From Candidatus Bathyarchaeota archaeon (GTDB lineage: Archaea; Thermoproteota; Bathyarchaeia; Bathyarchaeales; Bathyarchaeaceae), in assembly GCA_029883255.1 (NCBI GenBank), contig JAOUJL010000087.1, positions 1 to 6,522 of the forward strand: a DNA stretch of 6,522 bases. The letters run 5' to 3'. Made by a program: the position numbers and the translations under genes. Below are positions 1 through 5,386 of the stretch, piece after piece (the first letter of the stretch is position 1; each line of letters begins with the position of its first letter). The notes under the pieces were generated by a model, which saw only the letters and a list, made by a program, of their open reading frames with translations, had not been told where the DNA came from and did not search any database.

Positions 1-13
1 GCGCAACTGAGAA

Positions 14-25
14 TGCATGCATGCA
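14..25. repeat. TGCATGCATGCA palindrome, copy 1
   Basis: A perfect 12-base palindrome of two overlapping TGCATGCA units. It lies in the non-coding leader upstream of the first gene. It is one of five intergenic loci with this core in the window; its role is unknown. Confidence 0.7.
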
Positions 26-113
26 AATACTAGAAAGGTACCCAAATAAACTACATTAGCAACGTATTGACCATTTCATTTCGAAGCATGATATATGGTG
101 CGGAGAGAAATAG

Positions 114-121
114 TTTTATTA
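114..121 (+). promoter_or_regulatory. possible TATA box for the small gene at 169
   Basis: TTTTATTA lies in an AT-rich stretch about 50 bases before the ATG at 169. With usual archaeal spacing (about 25 bases) transcription would start near 143. That leaves a 26-base leader that still includes the AAGGAG at 150-155. A second candidate, ATATAT at 91-96, would give a longer leader. Base composition alone could produce either, so this is weak. Confidence 0.28.
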
Positions 122-168
122 TCTTACGCCCGTTCTAATTTTCTCTATCAAGGAGAAACGGTGATTCC

Positions 169-477
169 ATGGAACGCGAGATGAGCCTCAAGTCTTCTCC
201 GTTCTTCTTAACAAAGATCAAGATTGCACTTCTTAAGGAAGGATTTCACGATACACGTTTCCAGTTTTGGAAAAAAGGTCAAATTTTCGGGTTGGTTAAA
301 CGATTCTCACTTAAACAACTCCATGTAAGAGGTTTTATCGACGGCAGCATCAAAGCTGAACTGGAGATATGGAGGTTTCTCCTACCCTTTCATCTTGTCC
401 TGAAGCCAAAGATAGAACCAGCGCTTCATAAACTGAAGGCGTTGCTCAAGGAACATGGTCTTCTCCCGCTCTCTTGA
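169..477 (+). CDS. hypothetical small basic protein (102 aa)
   Basis: I do not recognise this protein. It is lysine- and arginine-rich, with no cysteine pairs, no signal peptide and no convincing membrane helix; the hydrophobic stretch WRFLLPFHLVL (about residues 68-78) is too short. The middle (residues 30-80) looks beta-rich and is followed by a helical, charged tail ending near KLKALLKEHGLL, suggesting a compact alpha/beta fold. The ATG at 169 has AAGGAG at 150-155 (13 bases away) and GGTGA at 160-164 closer in, so initiation is plausible; an in-frame ATG at 181 would shorten it by four residues. It sits 125 bases before the oxidoreductase operon in the same direction, but a T-run and a separate TATA box lie between them, so it is probably its own unit. 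That the frame is real is inferred from its start signals, its length and its clean fit between other features. Confidence 0.6.
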   Translation: MEREMSLKSSPFFLTKIKIALLKEGFHDTRFQFWKKGQIFGLVKRFSLKQLHVRGFIDGSIKAELEIWRFLLPFHLVLKPKIEPALHKLKALLKEHGLLPLS

Positions 478-482
478 TGTGG

Positions 483-487
483 TTTTT
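483..487 (+). terminator. possible T-run terminator after the small gene
   Basis: TTTTT begins six bases after the TGA of the small gene, with a further TTTT near 497-500. Short T-runs are enough to end transcription in many archaea. There is no hairpin, so the call is weak. Confidence 0.25.
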
Positions 488-536
488 AGATCACCTTTTG
501 CCAGAATTATCGCGTGTGATAGACTGGTAAGCTAAC

Positions 537-543
537 TTTAAAA
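537..543 (+). promoter_or_regulatory. TATA box of the oxidoreductase operon
   Basis: TTTAAAA matches the archaeal TATA consensus. Placing the transcript start about 26 bases from its centre gives position 566 or so. That is downstream of the GTG at 555 and the ATG at 561, but 37 bases before the TTG at 603. The box therefore supports both a promoter here and the choice of the TTG start for the first gene. Confidence 0.5.
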
Positions 544-588
544 GTTACAGAAAGGTGTATATGCATCTTTCAAGAGGAACAAAGGAAT

Positions 589-596
589 GGAGTGAT
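589..596 (+). promoter_or_regulatory. ribosome binding site deciding the gamma-subunit start
   Basis: GGAGTGAT is one base short of the ideal GGAGGTGAT and ends six bases before the TTG at 603. The upstream start choices have only AGGTG three bases from the ATG at 561, which is too close. Confidence 0.5.
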
Positions 597-602
597 CTAA
601 AA

Positions 603-1163
603 TTGGCATCTTTACAAGAGATTCGGTGGCATGGCAGAGGTGGTCAAGGAGCATGGACAGCAAGCGAACTGCTCGCTAAAGCCGCCATACTAGAGGGAAA
701 ATACATACAATCATTTCCAGAATTTGGACCAGAACGTATGGGGGCGCCTATGCGTGCCTTCACCAGAATCAGCGATGACCCCATCAACCTGCATTGTGGC
801 ATTTACACACCAGGCGTCGTGGGCGTCCTCGATCCAACTCTGTTGAAGACGGTTTCGGTGGCTGAGGGGCTTGCTGAAGATGGTGTCCTTGTTGTAAACA
901 CCAGAGAAAGCCCCGTCGAACTTAGAAAGCGAATAAACCTTGATGGCCGTAAGTTGTGGACGGTCCCTGCAACAGATATTGCGACTAAGATTCTGGGGAG
1001 GCCTATCACCAACACTGCTATGCTGGGAGCTGTCGCTCGTGCCTCAGGAATGATTGATTTAAAGAGTCTGGAAAAAGCTGTAGGAGAGCGATTTCCAAAA
1101 AAACTCGCTGAGAAAAACATTGAGGTTATAAGAGTGGCATACAAGGAGGCGAGATCAGAATGA
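603..1163 (+). CDS. porC: 2-oxoacid (pyruvate):ferredoxin oxidoreductase, gamma subunit
   Basis: This is the gamma subunit of a four-subunit, CoA-dependent 2-oxoacid:ferredoxin oxidoreductase, most likely cytoplasmic pyruvate synthase. The family hallmark IRWHGRGGQGA lies at residues 7-17, and a second conserved block, FPEFGPERMGAPMRAFTRI, spans about 38-56. From the TTG at 603 the protein is 186 aa, the usual family length. The frame extends upstream to GTG 555 and ATG 561, but those starts would add 14-16 residues without family character and lie upstream of the predicted transcript start, so I prefer TTG 603. Its TGA (1161-1163) overlaps the ATG of the delta gene by four bases (ATGA), which suggests translational coupling. 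Gene order gamma-delta-alpha-beta fits pyruvate or 2-oxoisovalerate enzymes better than 2-oxoglutarate enzymes, but the exact substrate cannot be read from this subunit. Confidence 0.93.
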   Translation: MASLQEIRWHGRGGQGAWTASELLAKAAILEGKYIQSFPEFGPERMGAPMRAFTRISDDPINLHCGIYTPGVVGVLDPTLLKTVSVAEGLAEDGVLVVNTRESPVELRKRINLDGRKLWTVPATDIATKILGRPITNTAMLGAVARASGMIDLKSLEKAVGERFPKKLAEKNIEVIRVAYKEARSE

Positions 1164-1441
1164 CCACTGAAAAGAAAGGCTGGAAAGAGATTCCAATCGC
1201 TGGAGTATGTTGGAGGCCAACAACAGATTACCTTACGGGAGACTGGAGAACGTTCAAACCGGTGCGAGACAAGGAGAAATGCACCAGATGTCTGAAATGC
1301 TTCGTGTTCTGCCCAGACGGCGCCATCACGTGGAATTCGGAAACCGAAGACATAGGATTCAACTACGATTACTGCAAAGGATGTGGCATATGTGCCAACG
1401 AATGCCGGCCACAAAAAGCAATTGAAATGGTGCTTGAGTAG
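1160..1441 (+). CDS. porD: 2-oxoacid (pyruvate):ferredoxin oxidoreductase, delta subunit (2[4Fe-4S])
   Basis: This small subunit (93 aa) carries two [4Fe-4S] clusters that relay electrons from the TPP site toward free ferredoxin. The first ligand set is C41, C44, C47, C51 in CTRCLKCFVFCPDGAI; the second is C72, C75, C78, C82 in CKGCGICANEC. The N-terminal part, with WRPTTDYLTGDWRTFKP (18-34), is the extension typical of PorD/VorD proteins and separates it from ordinary free ferredoxins. The start ATG overlaps the gamma stop, with a strong AAGGAGG at 1143-1149. The second cluster is followed by RPQKAI where the family usually has P-x-x-A-I directly after the last cysteine, which looks like one extra residue. 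All eight cysteines are intact, so function should not be lost. Confidence 0.95.
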   Translation: MTTEKKGWKEIPIAGVCWRPTTDYLTGDWRTFKPVRDKEKCTRCLKCFVFCPDGAITWNSETEDIGFNYDYCKGCGICANECRPQKAIEMVLE

Positions 1442-1456
1442 AGAGGTGTACATGGG

Positions 1457-2686
1457 ATGGCAATAACTAAACAAAATTTGTGCGCGTTGAATGGAGACGA
1501 AGCAGTGGCCTACGCTGTGAAGCAGTCAGATGTGGATGTGGTAGCCGCATACCCAATAACGCCACAAACCATAATCGTTGAAAGATTCAGCGAATACGTA
1601 CACAACGGAGAAGTAGACACAGAATTTGTATGTACAGAATCCGAACACAGTGCTCTGAGCATGTCGCTAGCAGCTTCAGCTACGGGAGCGAGGGTGTTCA
1701 CCGCATCAGCATCAGCTGGTCTTGCATTGATGCACGAGATTCTTTATGTGACGTCTGGTTGCAGAGCACCTGTTGTAATGGCGATTGCGAACCGCGCTCT
1801 TTCTGCACCGATCAATATACACTGCGACCACAGTGACAGCATGGTGGAACGAGACGCAGGGTGGATACAGATTTACGTTGAAAACTCTCAAGAAGCCTAC
1901 GACTCTACCTTACAGGCATTCAGAATAGCTGAACACTCGGACCTGCTCTTGCCTACCATGGTAATGCTAGACGCGTTTTTCCTCAGTCACACACTGGAAA
2001 GCGTTAACATTTTAGCTGACGAAACCGTCCGCAAATTTGTTGGAACAAGGAAAATACCTCTGATAAGAGGCCATGGAGGTAAACTGGTTCCATTCAAGCT
2101 GGACCCGGAAAATCCCATAACAATGGGACCGCTTGACCTACATGACTACTATTTTGAACATAAGAGACAGCAAGAAGAAGCCATGCAACGGGCATCGGGA
2201 ATAATCAAAGAAATACACGATGAATATGCAAGAATAAGCGGGCGTAAGTATGGAAACGGTCTCATTGAACCTTATCGTCTAGAAGACGCAGAAATTGCCA
2301 CTGTATGTTTAGGGTCAACTGCGGGGACAACAAAAACAGTTGTGGATCAGCTTCGTAGCAAAGGAATAAAAGCTGGGTTACTTCGTCTACGCACCTATCG
2401 TCCATATCCGGTAGAAGACATCATAAACGCGCTTGAAAACGTAAAAGCCATAGCGGTTATGGACAGAAGCCACAGCTTCGGAGCCCAGGGTGGACCAGTA
2501 TTTCATGAGATACGTCACGTTCTCTACGATGCTTCAATACACCCACCCGTGGTCAATTACATATATGGGCTTGGGGGAAGAGATATGCCGCAAAGCCTTA
2601 TTCACGAAATCTACAAGGATCTGCAAAAAATCCTTGAAACAAAACGAGTTGAAAAACCAGTACAATTCATAGGAGTAAGAGAGTGA
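1457..2686 (+). CDS. porA: 2-oxoacid (pyruvate):ferredoxin oxidoreductase, alpha subunit
   Basis: Alpha subunit (409 aa), forming the active site together with beta. The N-terminal pyrimidine-binding domain shows YPITPQT at 32-38, the ESEHSA block at 61-66 (E61 is the likely TPP-activating glutamate) and GLALMHE at 88-94. It continues with NRALSAPIN at 112-120 and the RDAGWIQ segment at 132-138. The C-terminal domain has LRLRTYRPYP and the DRSHSFGAQGGPVFHE block typical of the family. The ATG at 1457 is preceded by GAGAGGTG at 1441-1448, eight bases away; a nearby ATG at 1452 is out of frame. The gene starts 15 bases after delta. Two details differ from the sequences I remember: alanine where a glutamine usually precedes GLALMHE, and HCDHSD where WNDxxD is common. 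The segment 193-214 also appears longer and more basic than usual. Pyruvate is the likeliest substrate; 2-oxoisovalerate is the main alternative. Confidence 0.95.
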   Translation: MAITKQNLCALNGDEAVAYAVKQSDVDVVAAYPITPQTIIVERFSEYVHNGEVDTEFVCTESEHSALSMSLAASATGARVFTASASAGLALMHEILYVTSGCRAPVVMAIANRALSAPINIHCDHSDSMVERDAGWIQIYVENSQEAYDSTLQAFRIAEHSDLLLPTMVMLDAFFLSHTLESVNILADETVRKFVGTRKIPLIRGHGGKLVPFKLDPENPITMGPLDLHDYYFEHKRQQEEAMQRASGIIKEIHDEYARISGRKYGNGLIEPYRLEDAEIATVCLGSTAGTTKTVVDQLRSKGIKAGLLRLRTYRPYPVEDIINALENVKAIAVMDRSHSFGAQGGPVFHEIRHVLYDASIHPPVVNYIYGLGGRDMPQSLIHEIYKDLQKILETKRVEKPVQFIGVRE

Positions 2687-2689
2687 AGC

Positions 2690-2695
2690 AGGAGG
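2690..2695 (+). promoter_or_regulatory. ribosome binding site of the beta-subunit gene
   Basis: AGGAGG lies in the 19-base gap after the alpha stop, ten bases before the ATG at 2706. It shows that beta is translated independently rather than by overlap coupling. Confidence 0.6.
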
Positions 2696-2705
2696 CGAAG
2701 AAAAA

Positions 2706-3668
2706 ATGGCTTCAAAATGGAAATTTACGATAAAGGACTTCGCAAAAAAACCTGAAACCTTTATGTCAGGACATCGAGCATGCGCAGGATGTGGCCCAGC
2801 CATAGCGTATCGACAGGTACTGAAAGCTGCTCGAGGGCCGATAATTGCAACGAACGCAACTGGCTGCATGGAGGTCGTCTCGACCATTTATCCTTACACA
2901 GCATGGGGGATACCATGGATTCACACGGCCTTCGAAAACGTGGCTGCAAACGCATCTGGAATCGAAACAGCTCTGAAAGCCCTGAAGAAAAAGGGGCAAC
3001 TCAAATATGACCATGTTGACGTGATCGCCTTCGCTGGAGACGGAGGCACATACGACATAGGTATACAAGCCCTTTCCGGAGCAGCCGAGAGAGGTCACGA
3101 CTTCCTTTACGTTCTCTACGACAACGAGGCGTACATGAATACAGGCATACAAAGGAGCGGAGGCACTCCACATGGTGCTTGGACCACTACATCGCCTGCT
3201 GGCCGCGTAATTCCAGGTAAGGTTGAGTACAAGAAACCTATTGCAGACATCATGGTAGCACACGATATCCCATACGTGGCTACAGCTTCAATCGCTTATT
3301 GGCTAGACTTGGTTAGAAAGGCACGTAGAGGCTTAGAAGCTGAGGGCCCTGCTTTTCTACACGCACTTGCACCTTGTCCACGTGGTTGGCGTTATGATAC
3401 AAGCAAAACAGTTGAGATTGCTCGTTCGGCCGTGGAAACATGCGTTTTTCCGTTGTGGGAGGCTGTTGACGGCGAATACGCTTTGTCGGCGCCTAGCAAG
3501 GTTATCGCTCTAAAACCTGAACGTAAGAAGCCCGTTAAGGAATATCTGAAAGTTCAAGGACGCTTTAGGCATTTGTTTACACCCGAGTTTGAACATGTCA
3601 TCGACGAGATTCAGCAAATCATAGATAAACGCTGGAAACGGTTGCTCAAAAGGTGTGACATGACGTAG
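2706..3668 (+). CDS. porB: 2-oxoacid (pyruvate):ferredoxin oxidoreductase, beta subunit (TPP and [4Fe-4S])
   Basis: Beta subunit (320 aa), which binds thiamine pyrophosphate-Mg and one [4Fe-4S] cluster and so passes electrons to delta. The cluster ligands expected in the family are all present: C26 and C29 in HRACAGCGPA, C54 in TGCME, and C224 in APCPRGW. The TPP fold is clear, with GDGGTYDIG starting at G111, the metal and diphosphate ligands D112 and N140, and the conserved YDNEAYMNTGIQRSGGTP run at 138-155. The ATG at 2706 has AGGAGG ten bases upstream. It is the last gene of the operon; a T-run and a palindrome follow within 60 bases. Pyruvate is the most likely substrate given family resemblance and gene order, but PorB and VorB proteins are close relatives. 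Confidence 0.96.
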   Translation: MASKWKFTIKDFAKKPETFMSGHRACAGCGPAIAYRQVLKAARGPIIATNATGCMEVVSTIYPYTAWGIPWIHTAFENVAANASGIETALKALKKKGQLKYDHVDVIAFAGDGGTYDIGIQALSGAAERGHDFLYVLYDNEAYMNTGIQRSGGTPHGAWTTTSPAGRVIPGKVEYKKPIADIMVAHDIPYVATASIAYWLDLVRKARRGLEAEGPAFLHALAPCPRGWRYDTSKTVEIARSAVETCVFPLWEAVDGEYALSAPSKVIALKPERKKPVKEYLKVQGRFRHLFTPEFEHVIDEIQQIIDKRWKRLLKRCDMT

Positions 3669-3699
3669 GTTCTCACTCTTCCATAACTCGAAAACCCAA

Positions 3700-3704
3700 T
3701 TTTT
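3700..3704 (+). terminator. possible T-run terminator of the oxidoreductase operon
   Basis: TTTTT occurs 32 bases after the beta stop, followed by CCACTTT and then the palindrome at 3713-3724. Archaeal termination often needs only such a run. It is short, so support is limited. Confidence 0.35.
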
Positions 3705-3712
3705 CCACTTTC

Positions 3713-3724
3713 AATGCATGCATT
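3713..3724. repeat. AATGCATGCATT palindrome, copy 2
   Basis: A perfect 12-base palindrome with the TGCATGCA core. It sits in the convergent gap between the end of the oxidoreductase operon and the end of the zinc-ribbon gene, 44 bases after the beta stop. Confidence 0.7.
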
Positions 3725-3772
3725 TCATGGTTTCGAGCATGGCATTGTCAATAGGTCTACAGGATTGACTGG

Positions 3773-3781
3773 AAATAAAAA
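3773..3781 (-). terminator. T-run terminator of the zinc-ribbon gene
   Basis: On the minus strand TTTTTATTT lies about 22 bases past the TAG of the zinc-ribbon gene. This is a good archaeal T-rich stop signal, placed before the convergent operon is reached. Confidence 0.42.
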
Positions 3782-3803
3782 GCGAGTGCGCAATGGGGTG
3801 AAA

Positions 3804-3992
3804 CTATCCCTTCTTTTCTTTGTAGAATTCTATATAGCCACAGTCTTCACAGTAGTAGGATTGGATTTTCTCTTCCTGCAGAGCTTCTAGGTTCTTGGGT
3901 TCACGTGTGCATCCGAAGATGTTGCCGAAGATTTCTCCTGTAGCTTCAGCCAGTCTCCCACCGCATCTAGTACATGTTCTTGCTTCGTTCAC
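3804..3992 (-). CDS. small zinc-ribbon protein (62 aa), possibly YpzJ/COG3478-like
   Basis: A 62-residue protein with two CxxC knuckles: C7-T-R-C10 followed by GG, and C48-E-D-C51 followed by GYIEFYK. Four cysteines about 37 residues apart are what is expected for a single zinc ribbon. The ending CxxCGYxEFY resembles the small 'predicted nucleic-acid-binding, Zn-ribbon' group (COG3478/YpzJ), but that link is from memory. An extra cysteine, C28, lies between the knuckles. The start is a GTG at 3992; an in-frame TAG two codons upstream rules out a longer protein. A TATA-like TTTTAAA at 4031-4038 would give a leader of only about 16 bases. It is transcribed toward the oxidoreductase operon and seems to stand alone. 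Binding to DNA, RNA or a protein partner is possible; no enzyme motif is visible. Confidence 0.78.
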   Translation of the reverse strand: MNEARTCTRCGGRLAEATGEIFGNIFGCTREPKNLEALQEEKIQSYYCEDCGYIEFYKEKKG

Positions 3993-4030
3993 AGTCTATC
4001 CCATCCTGATTTGAATAGTGCCCACACAAG

Positions 4031-4038
4031 TTTTAAAT
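4031..4038. promoter_or_regulatory. TATA-like box, usable on either strand
   Basis: TTTTAAAT contains the self-complementary TTTAAA. On the minus strand it lies about 40 bases before the GTG of the zinc-ribbon gene and predicts a start near 4008. On the plus strand it predicts a start near 4060, at the left side of the GC-rich island. It may serve one or both. Confidence 0.42.
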
Positions 4039-4040
4039 GT

Positions 4041-4226
4041 ATGCATGTTGGAGCAAAGGGCCAAGGCTTGACTCTGGCTTCGGAAAACCAGTAGGTTGAC
4101 CCGCAGGAGTTTCAGCGCGTATCCCCAGGCCCCAAATGCGAGTGTGCGGCTAGGCGACATTCCCAACTAGACTCTGCCGGGGTTGAGGCACCCTGAAAGT
4201 TTATGAATAGTGCTGGTTGCATGCAT
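4041..4226. other. GC-rich island with complementary ends, candidate structured RNA or small element
   Basis: Positions 4051-4200 have 88 G/C of 150 (59%), while 4231-4380 have 50 of 150 (33%). The ends are complementary: ATGCATG at 4041-4047 with CATGCAT at 4220-4226, then AGCA at 4052-4055 with TGCT at 4211-4214. Inside are nested pairs TTTCAG 4110-4115 with CTGAAA 4193-4198, CCCC 4123-4126 with GGGG 4179-4182, and CTAG 4150-4153 with CTAG 4167-4170, plus a separate hairpin CTGG 4074-4077 with CCAG 4088-4091. I found no match to the hallmarks of tRNA, 5S rRNA, SRP RNA, RNase P RNA or box C/D RNA that I know. It could be a structured RNA read rightward from the TATA-like box, or a non-autonomous repeat element. 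Strand and exact ends are uncertain. Confidence 0.33.
4218..4225. repeat. TGCATGCA palindrome, copy 3
   Basis: The eight-base core, extended on the right to TGCATGCATG. It forms the right end of the GC-rich island; the left end has the related ATGCATG at 4041-4047. Confidence 0.65.
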
Positions 4227-4297
4227 GAAAAATCATTTTCTATCTGCTCTATGCAATAACTAAATACAGTAAGGTTAAACTAAGATGGCAATTCGGA

Positions 4298-4327
4298 ATA
4301 ATTCTGCTTCTTACAAAGAAGAATTAT
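4298..4327. repeat. inverted repeat, AT-rich hairpin
   Basis: ATAATTCT at 4298-4305 pairs with AGAATTAT at 4320-4327. Inside this, TCTT at 4309-4312 pairs with AAGA at 4316-4319 around a three-base loop, leaving a small bulge on the left arm. It lies about 215 bases before the hydrolase gene, so it may be an operator or part of a transcript; no role is assigned. Confidence 0.45.
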
Positions 4328-4397
4328 CTTCTCCCATTTCTCGTATCTAATTGGCTCGTAGTGTTGAGTAAGGTTAGAGAAAGGACTCCGTTCATTT

Positions 4398-4442
4398 AAC
4401 GTTGTGGAAATCTTAGAAATTTCATAGAAACTTAGAAACGTT
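4398..4442. repeat. short direct repeats C(T/A)TAGAAA between AACGTT sites
   Basis: CTTAGAAA occurs at 4412-4419 and 4431-4438, with CATAGAAA at 4423-4430. The group is bracketed by AACGTT palindromes at 4398-4403 and 4437-4442. It lies about 60-100 bases before the hydrolase promoter region and could be a regulator binding site, though AT-rich DNA gives such repeats by chance. Confidence 0.3.
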
Positions 4443-4498
4443 ATCTGTCGAAGTTCGATTAAGCTTCTCTCAATTGTTTTTCTGTCAAGTGGAAAACT

Positions 4499-4506
4499 AA
4501 TTTATG
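4499..4506 (+). promoter_or_regulatory. possible TATA box of the HAD hydrolase gene
   Basis: AATTTATG lies in an AT-rich run. It predicts a transcript start near 4528, after the ATG at 4511 but before the TTG at 4544, so if real it favours the shorter protein. Confidence 0.3.
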
Positions 4507-4543
4507 AGAAATGACCCCAAAAAGGGGAAGAGGAAGAGGTGCC

Positions 4544-5230
4544 TTGAATCTCAGAGGAGTTCTCATTGATTTTGGGTACACCCTAGCTTATCTTAATGAA
4601 GAGAATGTTAAGAGATATAGAGAAGAGCTTGTTTCAATTCTCACGAAATATGGATACAATAAAACCTTAGAGGATTTAGCTCCCATTTTAGATAACACTT
4701 ACAGGGGCTCCACCAAGGGAGAAGTGAAAGGCACTCATGAATTTTGGAAGGTACTATTAGGAAATCTGGGAGTACGTGAGAGACCAATACTCATTCAAGA
4801 ACTCATAGAATTGAGGAAAAATCATGTACTAACAAGATTTAGACTTTATGACGATGTAATCTCAGTTTTGTCCGCTTTGAGGAAAAACTATAAACTGGCT
4901 TTGGTCTCTAATTGTTTTGTAGGCTTATCTGATATTCTGAGAGCGTTAAATTTGACCCATTTCTTTGAGTGTATTATTTTATCATATGAAGTCGGAGTGA
5001 GGAAACCAGACAGACGTATATATCTTGAAGCCCTTCAAAGGCTCAAGCTTAGACCTGAAGAAAGCGTCTTTGTATCTGATGCAATCAGCGATTTAGAAGG
5101 AGCCAGAGAAGTTGGGCTTAAGACAATACTGGTACGTCAAGGAGAACACACAACTCATGGGGCGAAAGATCTAAACTTTAAGCCAGACTTTCAATGTAAA
5201 CATATATCCGAAATCATAGACTATCTTTGA
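4544..5230 (+). CDS. HAD-family hydrolase (probable phosphatase)
   Basis: Haloacid dehalogenase superfamily hydrolase of unknown substrate. Numbering from the longest frame (ATG 4511, 239 aa), motif I is VLIDFGYTL with nucleophile D20, motif II is LALVSNC with S133, motif III is K165 in VRKPD, and motif IV is VSDAISDLEGA with D190 and D194. A helical cap lies between motifs I and II (about 28-110), as in subfamily I HADs. The second aspartate of the classic DxDxT is glycine (DFGYT), a variant seen in some HAD phosphatases and dehalogenase-like proteins. I give the TTG at 4544 as start: the upstream 11 residues (TPKRGRGRG) are encoded by a purine-rich tract that looks like leader and ribosome binding sequence, and the frame then begins just before motif I as usual. 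ATG 4511 remains possible. It stands alone, with intergenic palindromes on both sides. Phosphatase is the likeliest activity. Confidence 0.85.
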   Translation: MNLRGVLIDFGYTLAYLNEENVKRYREELVSILTKYGYNKTLEDLAPILDNTYRGSTKGEVKGTHEFWKVLLGNLGVRERPILIQELIELRKNHVLTRFRLYDDVISVLSALRKNYKLALVSNCFVGLSDILRALNLTHFFECIILSYEVGVRKPDRRIYLEALQRLKLRPEESVFVSDAISDLEGAREVGLKTILVRQGEHTTHGAKDLNFKPDFQCKHISEIIDYL

Positions 5231-5328
5231 TAGGATTAAGGTAAGTACGAGCGGAAAGAAACAATCTCCCAGCTCCCAAGGCGATATCTGATCTTTCTAA
5301 ACAGTTTGAGGTTCTCGAAACTAAGCAA

Positions 5329-5336
5329 TGCATGCA
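5329..5336. repeat. TGCATGCA palindrome, copy 4
   Basis: An eight-base palindrome between the hydrolase and methyltransferase genes, about 50 bases before the methyltransferase ATG and close upstream of its likely promoter. Confidence 0.65.
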
Positions 5337-5354
5337 AGAAATGAGGTTGAAAAA

Positions 5355-5370
5355 GGATATTAGAGAATAT
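5355..5370 (+). promoter_or_regulatory. possible promoter of a leaderless methyltransferase mRNA
   Basis: GGATATTAGAGAATAT is AT-rich and centred about 25 bases before the ATG at 5387. No Shine-Dalgarno sequence is visible before that ATG. Both points fit a leaderless transcript, which is common for first genes in archaea. Confidence 0.33.
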
Positions 5371-5386
5371 AGCCTTTGTGTAAAAT

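Larger units (their letters stand above)
4227..4510. other. AT-rich intergenic spacer with no gene seen
   Basis: About 280 bases with no supported gene. A 22-codon frame beginning at 4285 has no ribosome binding site. The spacer holds an imperfect hairpin (4298-4327), a cluster of short direct repeats (4398-4442) and a TATA-like stretch just before the hydrolase gene. AGTAAGGTTA occurs twice (near 4269 and 4367). Confidence 0.5.

Noticed and set aside
803..1474. Long open frame (223 codons) antisense to the gamma and delta genes
   Set aside because: It lies wholly opposite two clear family proteins, has no family features and its composition is that of a shadow frame.
2766..3263. Antisense open frame (165 codons) inside the beta gene
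   Set aside because: It overlaps the conserved TPP and cluster motifs of beta and shows no start signals or recognisable domain.
4041..4193. Plus-strand frame across the GC-rich island interrupted by a single TAG, considered as a short gene with pyrrolysine readthrough
   Set aside because: In 59% G+C sequence only about two stops are expected over 51 codons, so one is unremarkable. There is no ribosome binding site, no downstream pyl hint and no recognisable protein, and base pairing explains the segment better.
4041..4226. SRP RNA, RNase P RNA, tRNA or box C/D RNA in the island
   Set aside because: I looked on both strands for the SRP GGAAG-type loop context, RNase P core boxes, the tRNA T-loop and C/D boxes, and saw none in a proper arrangement.
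4285..4350. 22-codon frame in the AT-rich spacer
   Set aside because: No Shine-Dalgarno sequence, no promoter at a sensible distance, and it is interrupted by the hairpin at 4298-4327.
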